This document shows, piece after piece, positions 43,203 to 50,738 of a stretch of 54,484 nt of DNA. The DNA is from Clostridia bacterium (GTDB taxonomy: Bacteria; Bacillota; Clostridia; Oscillospirales; CAG-272): contig JAFTSB010000050.1 in the NCBI GenBank assembly GCA_017461945.1, positions 1 through 54,484 on the forward strand, given 5' to 3'. Within the stretch, counting starts at the first letter, position 1. The number at the start of each line of letters is the position of its first letter. Made by a program: the position numbers and the translations under genes. Below the pieces are notes generated by a model. It was not told where the DNA came from. It saw nothing but the letters and a program-made list of their open reading frames with translations, and made no database searches.

Positions 43203-44834
43203 TTATGATTTGCACTTGCAGTAATCTTCTTTCACCGCATTATATATCATCAAATAGTCATTTGTCAAAACGGTGTCTATCCCCATTTCAAAATAGCGGC
43301 GTGCTTCGCCCGGATCATCTGCCCAGAAAACATTGCAACGAATGCCATGAGCATGCGCTTTATCAATGCTTTCCTGATTAAAATATGGCTTGAACAGCTG
43401 CACTTTATAAGCGCCGAGCGCAATAGCACGGTCAACGATAGACATCGGGTCCTTATTGCCGTCCCATCCTACACAAACCTTAAGATCCGGGGCATATTTC
43501 ATCACTCGCTTGATGATTTCATCATTGGTCGTCATAAAGTAAATATGCTTTTCACAGTCGTATTTGCGAATCAGCGCAATGATTTCCTCAATCATCGGTT
43601 TTTCAAAATTACAGTCCCATATTTTGACGTGGATATTCATAATCACTCGACCTGCGAATTTTTTCAGAATTTCTTCGAAGGTTGGAATTTTCAAGCCTTT
43701 GAATTTTTCACCGTGCTTTATGCCAAAGTCAAGCTGCAACAGCTCTTCATACGTATGCTCGTAAATTTTACCGTTTCCGTCACTTACTCTGTCAAGCGTA
43801 CTGTCGTGACAGGAAACCAGCACGCCATCCTTCGTTGACCATAGATCAAATTCGATTTCCTCTGCTCCGAGAGCAACTGCCGCCCCAAACGCAGGCATAC
43901 TGTTTTCGGGAGCTACGGTATTGAAGCCGCGGTGCGCGCAAAGGCGTGGATATCTCATAACGCTGTCAAAAGGAACCACCGACGCACCGCCATTTCTGTA
44001 AAGCCACGGTCTGCGTCCCTCTTCAATGTATTCGTAGTGCGATTTCAGCTTACCAAGATGTCCTGCGGGCTTATAATATTTGTTCTTCGGGTCAATCTCA
44101 CAAATACCGAGTCCTACGTTACTCTTCATATTGAGAAGCATTTCACCTTTGGGCGAAACCACCATACTGCATCCACAAAGTTGCGATTCTTCTCCAAGCG
44201 ATACAGATGCGCGTATCAGGTGTGCATTTGTATTATAGCAAAGAAATTGATTGATGATCGCAAGCGCATCGTGACGGTCGGTGCGTTGCAAGGAGCATCC
44301 GATAATGATATCTACATTTTCGCGTGCAATTTTTGCAAAATTTTCGTAGAAATAGAAATCATAGCAGGTAAGAAAAGCAAATCTTAATCCTTCAAGCTCC
44401 AAAACATATGGCGGCGACACCTCGTAGCTGTACGCTACGTCAAGCTCGTGACCGCCCTCGGCATCGGTCTTAACCTCACTGGGTGCGGGGTGCGCCTTGA
44501 AATATCGACCGACGATATTGCCATTTCTGTCAAAGACGTGAGTGGTATTGCGTATGCCGTTTTCGGTTTCATATCCCGCATTGACAACGACAAGCGAATT
44601 ACACCGCTTAGCTGCTTCGCTTGCCTTTCCCAGAAGAACAGAATTATATCGCTTTACCGCATTATAAAATCCGTCCTTTCCCTTCACGTCCGCAAGAGCA
44701 TCGCTGTATTCTGGAAGGACGATTAGATCCATACTTTCATCGCATCTATCCAGTAAATCAATCAACCCTTGAAAGCATTCGCTTAAATCTTTTTCATCAA
44801 AAGAATAATAAGGCTGTATTACGCAAACTTTCAT
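43203..44834 (-). CDS. nitrilase-GDPD fusion protein 2
   Basis: A 543-residue paralogue of 40604-42256. Nitrilase triad Glu42 (VLPEYSD), Lys113 (YFK) and Cys157 (LTCYDFYF); GDPD motifs CAHRGFNTVAPENS, EIEFD and SCHDSTLDR. Both domains look intact. Its codons are visibly AT-richer than those of its paralogue and neighbours (many AAA, TTT, AAT), which suggests that it came from another genome rather than from a recent duplication. It is the first gene of the operon and directly abuts the 44.8-45.4 kb debris zone. Start supported by AAAGGAAAAAGG. Confidence 0.9.
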   Translation of the reverse strand: MKVCVIQPYYSFDEKDLSECFQGLIDLLDRCDESMDLIVLPEYSDALADVKGKDGFYNAVKRYNSVLLGKASEAAKRCNSLVVVNAGYETENGIRNTTHVFDRNGNIVGRYFKAHPAPSEVKTDAEGGHELDVAYSYEVSPPYVLELEGLRFAFLTCYDFYFYENFAKIARENVDIIIGCSLQRTDRHDALAIINQFLCYNTNAHLIRASVSLGEESQLCGCSMVVSPKGEMLLNMKSNVGLGICEIDPKNKYYKPAGHLGKLKSHYEYIEEGRRPWLYRNGGASVVPFDSVMRYPRLCAHRGFNTVAPENSMPAFGAAVALGAEEIEFDLWSTKDGVLVSCHDSTLDRVSDGNGKIYEHTYEELLQLDFGIKHGEKFKGLKIPTFEEILKKFAGRVIMNIHVKIWDCNFEKPMIEEIIALIRKYDCEKHIYFMTTNDEIIKRVMKYAPDLKVCVGWDGNKDPMSIVDRAIALGAYKVQLFKPYFNQESIDKAHAHGIRCNVFWADDPGEARRYFEMGIDTVLTNDYLMIYNAVKEDYCKCKS

Positions 44835-44916
44835 TGCCTTTTTCCTTTCTTTGATATGTTATACCGTACTGCTGTAAAATGCACTTTTGAGGTTTGAACA
44901 AAAGTCACATTTGTCC

Positions 44917-45051
44917 TCAATTGTTTCCCTTTGCGGTGGTGATGGATTTTACAAGCACACCTCTGCCTTTGCGAGTATCTACCTCATCGCAGACGGCGAT
45001 TATACGTAAAGCAAGAGCTTTTACTCTTGTTCGCAGTTCTGAATCTTTCAT
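44917..45051 (-). pseudogene. stub of a four-helix-bundle protein gene (S23/IVP family)
   Basis: A 44-codon frame with a strong ribosome-binding site (AAAGGAG) reads MKDSELRTRVKALALRII...KGRGVLVKS and stops. Four-helix-bundle proteins of the 23S-rRNA-intervening-sequence/Avd family start this way and continue KGRGVLVxQLLxSGTSIGAN; here the rest has been replaced. Members occur inside rRNA insertions and, as Avd, with diversity-generating retroelements; no reverse transcriptase is visible. Confidence 0.7.
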
Positions 45052-45090
45052 AGCTTTTCTCCTTTGGGATTATTGGTGAAGCCTGATAAG

Positions 45091-45276
45091 GTGAAGTTAC
45101 TCACTCCGTTCGTAGTGAAGTTGTTCACTTCGTTCACAGTGAAGTTTTGCTCCTTCGTCGCAAAGTGAAGTTAAGTTCGCATGAAACTAATATTCACTTG
45201 CGCCACTTGTGGCGCAAACTTCACTGCCGATAGGCAACTTCACTTTCGCAAGAAAACCTCACTCGCCAAAGGCGAA
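45091..45276. repeat. modular palindromic array (GTGAAGTT units)
   Basis: GTGAAGTT occurs at 45091, 45115, 45139 and 45165, then inverted as AACTTCAC at 45217 and 45236 and, degenerate, as AACCTCAC at 45254. Between the units lie short hairpins, for example TTGCGCCACTTGTGGCGCAA, TGCCGATAGGCA and TCGCCAAAGGCGA. The whole is symmetrical about its centre near 45190, so the RNA could fold into one long branched hairpin. Not coding; not a CRISPR array, because the units are too short and are inverted. Confidence 0.75.
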
Positions 45277-45277
45277 C

Positions 45278-45325
45278 TTAGTTGTCGAGCCGACATGTGA
45301 GACACACGACGGACTCGACGTGGCT
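45278..45325 (-). pseudogene. duplicated 3' end of the rlmD-type gene, probable att scar
   Basis: The minus strand reads SHVESVVCLTCRLDN and a stop; the intact methyltransferase at 45903-47279 ends GHVESVVCLTRR. At DNA level the core ACGACGGACTCGACGTG is shared exactly, with a few mismatches outside. The 3' end of rumA/rlmD-type genes is a known insertion site of integrative elements in Firmicutes, so the two copies (about 600 bp apart) may be attachment repeats. Confidence 0.65.
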
Positions 45326-45329
45326 CAAG

Positions 45330-45386
45330 ACTCCAAAAGGTCTCAAAATAGTCGAAAAATGGGGGTGGGAACTCCAAAAGGTCTCA
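45330..45386. repeat. 16-bp direct repeat pair
   Basis: ACTCCAAAAGGTCTCA occurs at 45330-45345 and 45371-45386, separated by 25 bp. It adjoins the duplicated rlmD end and probably belongs to the same insertion history. Confidence 0.6.
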
Positions 45387-45424
45387 TTTTTCGTTCAGAG
45401 AGGGCTTTAGTTATAGAGTCAGTT

Positions 45425-45895
45425 TTATATCCAACACGGCACTTGCGAATATGGAATTTCTTTCATACTCACCAACGAATAAGACTTCGTTTCATATTCA
45501 CAAAGACAGTATTCGTAGCCGTTATTTCTCCATCTGTGCACAGGCACATATAAAATTTCTCCGTCGCTCGAAAAACTGCCACAGACATCTATAGCCTCAT
45601 AAGAACGCGGAAGCGTAACTTTCAACTTTTGTGTAAAATCTTCTAAGGATATGATATAGAAATGCTTGCCGTTTTCCAAGGCAAACAGTTCGGTTTCATC
45701 GGGTTTTACATCTCCCGTATACAAATAATTGTATCCTCTAATTTGATTGAGCTTAGCACCCGTTTTCTTATCCGATATAACGACGCTCCCGCCCATAATA
45801 TGAATAATAAACTTATCTGTATTTATAGTGAAATCCCAACGTGAATCACAGTCGAATACCCTAATCCACTTCCCGTCAAAAGTCGTTTTATTCAT
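45425..45895 (-). CDS. orphan beta-rich hypothetical protein
   Basis: A 156-residue protein not recognised with certainty. Repeating strand-turn patterns (FDCDSRWDFTINTDKFIIHI, TGDVKPDETELFALENG, SSDGEILYVPVHRW) look like blades of a small beta-propeller. Codon use is AT-rich compared with the neighbours. Its ribosome-binding site AAGGAGG is formed by the last two arginine codons and the stop of the rlmD-type gene, so it is translated from that transcript. It lies between the two copies of the rlmD 3' end and is probably cargo of a former insertion. Confidence 0.65.
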   Translation of the reverse strand: MNKTTFDGKWIRVFDCDSRWDFTINTDKFIIHIMGGSVVISDKKTGAKLNQIRGYNYLYTGDVKPDETELFALENGKHFYIISLEDFTQKLKVTLPRSYEAIDVCGSFSSDGEILYVPVHRWRNNGYEYCLCEYETKSYSLVSMKEIPYSQVPCWI

Positions 45896-45902
45896 ATTGC
45901 TT

Positions 45903-47279
45903 TTACCTCCTTGTCAGACAAACGACGGACTCGACGTGTCCGGTACGAGGAAAGAGGTCAACCGGCGTAACGGGGCCGATCTCATAGCCAAGTTTGCGCA
46001 AGAGGGCGCAATCGCGAGCAAGCGTATCAGGGCCACAAGAAACATAGACAATACGAGGAACATTGCGAGAGGCTAAGAAATGTAGCAGCTGCGCATCGCA
46101 GCCCTTTCGGGGAGGGTCCAAAATGACCACGTCGGGGTGTAGTGTGCCGCGCTGGCACTCAACAGGGGCAAGAAGCCCCTGGGCATTGGCGGCATCGCCG
46201 CAATAAAATGCAGCATTTTTAATACCGTTCAGCGTTTTATTGACATTTGCGCATTTTACGGCGGCAGGAACGATCTCAATACCGATGACCTCCCCAGCAC
46301 GCTCTGCCATAGAAAGACCGATAGTGCCGGCGCCGCAATACAGATCTAACAGCAGCCCGGTGCCGTCAAGCCCTGTGCGCTCGGCAGCAAGGCCATAGAG
46401 CAGCTCAGCAGCATCGTGATTGACCTGATAAAAGGAGGCCGGCGCAATACGAAAGCGCTTACCACAAAGAATATCTTCAATATAGGGATTGCCATAAAGG
46501 GTGTGGTAGATCTCCCTCAGCACCACATTGGTGCGCTTTTTGTTTTCGTTGACCAACACCGAGGTCACGGTCGGGTGCTTTTGCAACAGCTCTCCCACAA
46601 ATTCCAACGCATGGGGCAGCTCCCGGCCGTTGATGACGGGGCAAACCATAATCTCCCCCGTGCCCACGCCCTGGCGCAGATACAGGTGGCGAATAAGGCC
46701 CGTTCCGGTCTCCTCGTCATAAGCAGGAACGCCCTTTTTGGTATAAAAATCGCAAAACGTATGCAAAATTTCGCCAAAAATCGTGGGCTGTAGCGAGCAA
46801 GCTTCCCCGGGCACTACGCGATGGGTCTTGGCGGCATAAAAGCCACCGTAAAGGCCAGTTTTGCCACCCGTTATGGGGTATTCTGCCTTATTGCGATAAC
46901 CCATGGTCTGCCCCGTGGTTCGCACCGGCTCTACGGTCACATCCGAGAGTCCTGCCTTACGGAACATATGGGTGACCAGCTCACGCTTCAGCTCCAGCTC
47001 GCGCTCATAGGTCAGATAGCGATAAACACACCCACCGCACGAGGCAGGCGCGTCACAGTAACCGTCAACACGGTCGGGAGAGGCCTTGACCAGCTCCAGC
47101 ACCTTGCCCACGGCGAAGGTCTTATTGACCTTGATGACCAGCGCACGCACAGTGTCCCCTGCCACAGCGCCTGCCAAAAAGACCGCACGCCCATCCGGAG
47201 CGTGCGCCACGCCGCAGCCCAGGTTATTCAGGTCGGTGACCTCCAACAAAAGCTCGTCTCCCTTTCGCAGCTCAGACAT
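45903..47279 (-). CDS. rlmD: 23S rRNA (uracil-5-)-methyltransferase, RlmD/TrmA family
   Basis: A 458-residue SAM-dependent RNA methyltransferase. An N-terminal TRAM domain (GDELLLEVTDLNNLGCGVAH) precedes the iron-sulfur cysteines CDAPASCGGC. The SAM loop is LLLDLYCGAGTIGL, the substrate motif VILDPPRKGC, and the nucleophilic cysteine lies in RIVYVSCGPDTLARD. Residue choice (U1939 or U747 of 23S rRNA) cannot be decided; the clostridial RumA group often has either. ATG 47279 overlaps the stop of the upstream gene by eight bases. Confidence 0.92.
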   Translation of the reverse strand: MSELRKGDELLLEVTDLNNLGCGVAHAPDGRAVFLAGAVAGDTVRALVIKVNKTFAVGKVLELVKASPDRVDGYCDAPASCGGCVYRYLTYERELELKRELVTHMFRKAGLSDVTVEPVRTTGQTMGYRNKAEYPITGGKTGLYGGFYAAKTHRVVPGEACSLQPTIFGEILHTFCDFYTKKGVPAYDEETGTGLIRHLYLRQGVGTGEIMVCPVINGRELPHALEFVGELLQKHPTVTSVLVNENKKRTNVVLREIYHTLYGNPYIEDILCGKRFRIAPASFYQVNHDAAELLYGLAAERTGLDGTGLLLDLYCGAGTIGLSMAERAGEVIGIEIVPAAVKCANVNKTLNGIKNAAFYCGDAANAQGLLAPVECQRGTLHPDVVILDPPRKGCDAQLLHFLASRNVPRIVYVSCGPDTLARDCALLRKLGYEIGPVTPVDLFPRTGHVESVVCLTRR

Positions 47280-47940
47280 AGAATTCCTCACCCGTTTCCA
47301 AGCAAATGCAACCCAGTGCGCCACCGTCGCGCAGACCACAATCCAAGCGGATCAAACCGTCGGTGTGCTGAATTTTATGGTCTGCGGTGGCCGTACAGCC
47401 AACGATCAAGGTGCGATCCGCAAAAAAGACGGCTCCCTCCTCGGCGGGCACAAAAAAGTCCTCGGGCTGATAATCGTCCAGTTGGGCGTCGGGGTCAAAA
47501 TCGGCAATGCCGGCATAGACCAGCACATATTCCCGGCCTGCGGCCTCGACCTCCTCAAACAGTGCAAACTCGGACAAATAATCCAGCACACCCTCACGCA
47601 TATCGGCATCCAACGCGCGGAAGCCATCCAAAGTGGGCTTGCCGCCGTCCGCTGCCCAGGCCGTCATTTCAGATGCAAATTCGGGGTCGGGCATGGCACC
47701 GCTTTTCAGCATTTTATCAAAGCCGGCCAGCATACGCAGGGCCAAAAAGTCGTGCGCTCCTGCAACCGGATAGATATTAGCGCGCATACTCATGTCTGTC
47801 AGCACTTCCATGCCCTGCTCACCGTAATCGGCCACATCGCCAATGACATATAAAATATCCGTATCCTTTAAGTTGATGGTCTGCAGAAGCTTTTGATAGC
47901 GATCCCATTCTCCATAAATGCCGGCAGTCACGTAGGTCAT
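47272..47940 (-). CDS. degenerate calcineurin-like phosphatase, probable pseudoenzyme
   Basis: A 222-residue protein with the layout of PrpE/ApaH-type phosphatases, but the metal ligands are mostly gone. The expected GDIHG is AGIYG, GDxVDRG is GDVADYGE, GNHE is GAHD, and VxGHT is VGCTA. Spacing and framework are well kept, so the frame is under selection but is unlikely to bind two metals. It may work as a binding or regulatory protein. It overlaps rlmD and follows the Nif3 gene by 12 bp. Confidence 0.8.
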   Translation of the reverse strand: MTYVTAGIYGEWDRYQKLLQTINLKDTDILYVIGDVADYGEQGMEVLTDMSMRANIYPVAGAHDFLALRMLAGFDKMLKSGAMPDPEFASEMTAWAADGGKPTLDGFRALDADMREGVLDYLSEFALFEEVEAAGREYVLVYAGIADFDPDAQLDDYQPEDFFVPAEEGAVFFADRTLIVGCTATADHKIQHTDGLIRLDCGLRDGGALGCICLETGEEFYV

Positions 47941-47952
47941 ATTCGTTCTCCT

Positions 47953-48738
47953 TTACTGTTTGTTACGAGTCACAAGTTGGATGGTGGCATTTGCGTAAAC
48001 ATCTACCGTAGCCGTAGGAACAGCTTGCCGCACCCATGCGGCCAAGGTATCGCAAACGGGGCGTTCGGTGGCGAAATGTCCGGCCTCGATGAGGGCGATC
48101 CCCTCCTCGGCGGCATCCAGCATACGGTGATAGCCAATGCGGCCCGCCAGGAACAGATCCACATCGGGGCGTGCAGCGGCAACGCTTACAAAATCGGCGC
48201 CCTCGCCGCCAAGCACCATAATACGCTTCACAGTCTTGCGTTCTCCGATCAACGAAACGGCGGATGTGTTCAGCTTTTCGCATACAGTTTGCGCAAATTC
48301 CTGTGCAGAGACGACCTGCGGCAGCGTGCCAACCCTTGCCATCTCCTCGCCCTCAGGGCCTGCCTTTTCGATATTCGTGAGACCAAACAGCTGGCACAAA
48401 ACATCGTTAACACCGCCCTCGGCGGCATCCAGACGGGTATGGAAGCTCATAGCCGCCACCCTGCCCAGTACAAGGGTCAGCAGCTTGCGAGGGAGCGGCT
48501 TTTCGGGCGTCAGCTCCTTGATGCCACGAAATAGCAAAGGGTGGTGGGTCAGCAGCACATCATAGTGCCCCTCTACCGCCTTTTGTACCACCTGCTCGGT
48601 AGCATCCAGCGCCACCAACACACGTTCGATCTGCCGGTCACGATTCACACAGCAGGCAAGGCCATCGTTATCCCATTCGGCCGACAGGGCGCGAGGGGCC
48701 TTTTGCTCGATATATGCATATAATTCTTTAACAGTCAT
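47953..48738 (-). CDS. Nif3-like dinuclear metal-centre protein
   Basis: A 261-residue member of the Nif3/YqfO family (annotated GTP cyclohydrolase 1 type 2 homologues). Metal residues: LTHHPLLF, SFHTRLDAA and EAGHFATE. It lacks the central PII-like insertion of longer Bacillus proteins. Cellular role is uncertain in the family. GAGAGAGG before ATG 48738 sets the start; first gene of a three-gene unit with the pseudo-phosphatase and rlmD. Confidence 0.9.
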   Translation of the reverse strand: MTVKELYAYIEQKAPRALSAEWDNDGLACCVNRDRQIERVLVALDATEQVVQKAVEGHYDVLLTHHPLLFRGIKELTPEKPLPRKLLTLVLGRVAAMSFHTRLDAAEGGVNDVLCQLFGLTNIEKAGPEGEEMARVGTLPQVVSAQEFAQTVCEKLNTSAVSLIGERKTVKRIMVLGGEGADFVSVAAARPDVDLFLAGRIGYHRMLDAAEEGIALIEAGHFATERPVCDTLAAWVRQAVPTATVDVYANATIQLVTRNKQ

Positions 48739-48773
48739 AGTATTTTCCTCTCTCATTGGATTTCAGCCAGAAT

Positions 48774-48800
48774 AGAAAAAAGCCGGGAGTGCCCGGCTTT
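48774..48800 (-). terminator. terminator of the DUF1858 gene
   Basis: AAAGCCGGG, short loop, CCCGGCTTT, with a T-run on the minus strand. Confidence 0.8.
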
Positions 48801-48806
48801 GATCTT

Positions 48807-49007
48807 TTATTGTGCGGACAGGAACTCGTTCAGTTTCTTGACCAGCTCATCGGCGTTGGTGCCGTGTACGGCACAAGCATCGGCAATGGACTCACCGCGA
48901 GAGGCGGGGCAGCCCAGGCAATGCATACCGATCTCGAAGAAAAATTTTGCGGTGCCTGCGTTATAATCCAGCACATCACCGATAATACTTTCTTTGGTAA
49001 CCTGCAT
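48807..49007 (-). CDS. DUF1858 small redox-disulfide-domain protein
   Basis: A 66-residue protein of the DUF1858 family (hybrid-cluster-protein-associated redox disulfide domain). The core is TKESIIGDVLDYNAGTAKFF followed by HCLGCPASRGESI, with a CxxC pair that may be redox-active or bind a cluster. GGAGGATCCTCTC before ATG 49007 gives the start. It has its own promoter and terminator and lies beside thioredoxin and an FTR catalytic subunit. Confidence 0.88.
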   Translation of the reverse strand: MQVTKESIIGDVLDYNAGTAKFFFEIGMHCLGCPASRGESIADACAVHGTNADELVKKLNEFLSAQ

Positions 49008-49038
49008 GAGAGGATCCTCCTTTGATATCATTCACTTT

Positions 49039-49067
49039 ATTATACCTTCTTTTCAGGGGTTTGTCAA
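49039..49067 (-). promoter_or_regulatory. promoter of the DUF1858 gene
   Basis: On the minus strand, TTGACA (49062-49067), 17 bp, TATAAT (49039-49044): full consensus. Confidence 0.8.
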
Positions 49068-49107
49068 CCAAGGGACTTTACTTTTTGCAAAAAACTTGCT
49101 ATACTGA

Positions 49108-49416
49108 TTACAGCCCCAAGGTTTCCAAAAGGTCTTGCTTTTGACGATATCCAAGGGAAGATGCCACTAGCGTGCCGTTTTTTACAAGGGCCACATAGGG
49201 GATAGACGTAATGCCGAACAGCTTGGCCAGTCCCATTTCCTCATCCACATTGACCTTGCCCACAGCAAGCTCGGGATGCTCAGCAGCGATCTCCTCCACA
49301 ATGGGAGTCAGCATGCGGCACGGGCCGCACCAATCGGCATAAAAATCAAGCAGGACGGGCTTGTCCGCGTGGATCAGCTCCTCATATCTTTTGGCATTGA
49401 CGTGTTCTACAGACAT
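49108..49416 (-). CDS. trxA: thioredoxin
   Basis: A 102-residue thioredoxin with the active site DWCGPCRM and cis-Pro loop TSIPYVAL. It reduces protein disulfides in the cytoplasm. GGAGG before ATG 49416. It is divergent from the FTR-type gene 78 bp away, which is its likely reductase partner. Confidence 0.95.
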   Translation of the reverse strand: MSVEHVNAKRYEELIHADKPVLLDFYADWCGPCRMLTPIVEEIAAEHPELAVGKVNVDEEMGLAKLFGITSIPYVALVKNGTLVASSLGYRQKQDLLETLGL

Positions 49417-49447
49417 GGCAATAACCTCCTTTTTATGTACTGCCTTT

Positions 49448-49476
49448 ATTATACCCGAAATTCGCACAAAAATCAA
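49448..49476 (-). promoter_or_regulatory. promoter of trxA
   Basis: On the minus strand, TTGATT (49471-49476), 17 bp, TATAAT (49448-49453). Confidence 0.7.
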
Positions 49477-49493
49477 GAGAGGATGTGTAACAA

Positions 49494-49691
49494 ATGAAAA
49501 TCAAGGAAAACCCGGATAAAGAAGTGGTCAAGACCATTCGCCAAGGGCTGGAAATGACCGGTGGCTATTGCCCCTGCCGGCTGGAGCGCACCCCGGAAAA
49601 CAAATGCATGTGTGAGGAGTTCCGCGCCCAGATCGCAGACCCGAATTTTGAGGGCTTTTGCCATTGCTATCTCTATTACAAGGAAAAATAA
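49494..49691 (+). CDS. ferredoxin:thioredoxin reductase catalytic-subunit-like protein
   Basis: A 65-residue protein with the cysteine pattern of the FTR catalytic chain: CPC, nine residues, CMC, fifteen residues, CHC. In FTR such cysteines hold a [4Fe-4S] cluster next to a redox disulfide that passes electrons from ferredoxin to thioredoxin. It is shorter than plant and cyanobacterial chains (about 110) and has no variable subunit nearby, as in other anaerobes. The ribosome-binding site is modest (GAGAGG). It lies back to back with trxA. Confidence 0.88.
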   Translation: MKIKENPDKEVVKTIRQGLEMTGGYCPCRLERTPENKCMCEEFRAQIADPNFEGFCHCYLYYKEK

Positions 49692-49703
49692 AACGAGGGA
49701 TTT

Positions 49704-50615
49704 ATGAATAGTACCCTACCCCAAACGCTTTCCTGGCAGCGTATTACACCGCAGCTGCAGCAGGAATATCAACGCATTTTTCAGCAAGCGCCCGGCAGAG
49801 CTGCCGACCGCTCTTTTGCCAACCTCTACCTTTGGAGTGACACGTATCACGCCTCCATTGCCTTTGCTGAAAACCGCATTTTTGTTCGATTTTCAGCAAA
49901 CGGTACAGGATTTTCTTATCTTTTTCCCTTGGGCAGCGGCGATTTGGATACCGCCCTTTCCGCCATTCGTGAGGAGTGTATGGCAGCAGGCACCCCCTTT
50001 ACACTGGTAGGAGTGACCGAGGAGGAATTGACTCTTTTACAAAAAAGCAAGCACCCCATTTTGGCGGTGGACGAAGCGCGTGATATGGCGGATTACCTCT
50101 ACGATGCCACATCACTTGCCACCCTATCGGGTAAAAAACTGCACGCCAAGCGCAATCACATCAACGCCTTCAGCGCACAAAACAACTGGAGCATACGCCC
50201 TCTGACGGCGCAGGATGCTCCTCTTTGCCGGGAGATTCTGGCCGCGTGGTCGGCCGAACGGGAGAGCGACAGCACCGCTGCCGAGCAGGCCGCTATCGAA
50301 CGTGCCTTTGGCGCCTTTGACACCCTTTTGCTGGAGGGTGCCCTTCTCGCGGTAGACGGCACGCCCGTTGCTTTTACCGTTGGCAGCATGACCACGCCTG
50401 ACACGTTGGACGTCCATTTTGAAAAGGCGTTGCCCACCGCAAACGGTGCTTTTCCCACCATCAACCGAGAATTTGTGCGGATGATGCAGGCAAAATTCCC
50501 CACGCTACAATGGATCAACCGAGAGGATGACATGGGGCTGGAGAACCTGCGCCGCGCCAAGCTTTCCTATCGCCCTGCCCTACTGTTGCACAAGCACCGT
50601 GTGGTGATGGCGTGA
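49704..50615 (+). CDS. DUF2156 (GNAT-like) protein
   Basis: A 303-residue protein of the DUF2156 family, related to the C-terminal acyltransferase domain of lysyl-phosphatidylglycerol synthases. Landmarks are RSFANLYLW, the motif YLYDATSLATLSGKKLHAKRN and the end INREDDMGLENLRRAKLSYRP. Without a membrane part it is unlikely to be MprF; the function is unknown. It starts 12 bp after the FTR-type gene, probably in one transcript. Confidence 0.87.
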   Translation: MNSTLPQTLSWQRITPQLQQEYQRIFQQAPGRAADRSFANLYLWSDTYHASIAFAENRIFVRFSANGTGFSYLFPLGSGDLDTALSAIREECMAAGTPFTLVGVTEEELTLLQKSKHPILAVDEARDMADYLYDATSLATLSGKKLHAKRNHINAFSAQNNWSIRPLTAQDAPLCREILAAWSAERESDSTAAEQAAIERAFGAFDTLLLEGALLAVDGTPVAFTVGSMTTPDTLDVHFEKALPTANGAFPTINREFVRMMQAKFPTLQWINREDDMGLENLRRAKLSYRPALLLHKHRVVMA

Positions 50616-50657
50616 TCCGTTTTGGGCACTTCCCCAAAATCGCCCAATGGCGCACTC

Positions 50658-50686
50658 TTGTAATTTCCATTATTTTGTGTTATAAT
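50658..50686 (+). promoter_or_regulatory. promoter of plsY
   Basis: TTGTAA (50658-50663), 17 bp, TATAAT (50681-50686). Confidence 0.65.
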
Positions 50687-50738
50687 AATACTGTTATCGT
50701 GCGTATTCGCACGTACTGTTTGGAAAGAGAGCTGCACT

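Noticed and set aside
44917-45276. Diversity-generating retroelement suggested by the Avd-like four-helix stub
   Set aside because: No reverse transcriptase, template/variable repeat pair or variable target gene was found in the window.
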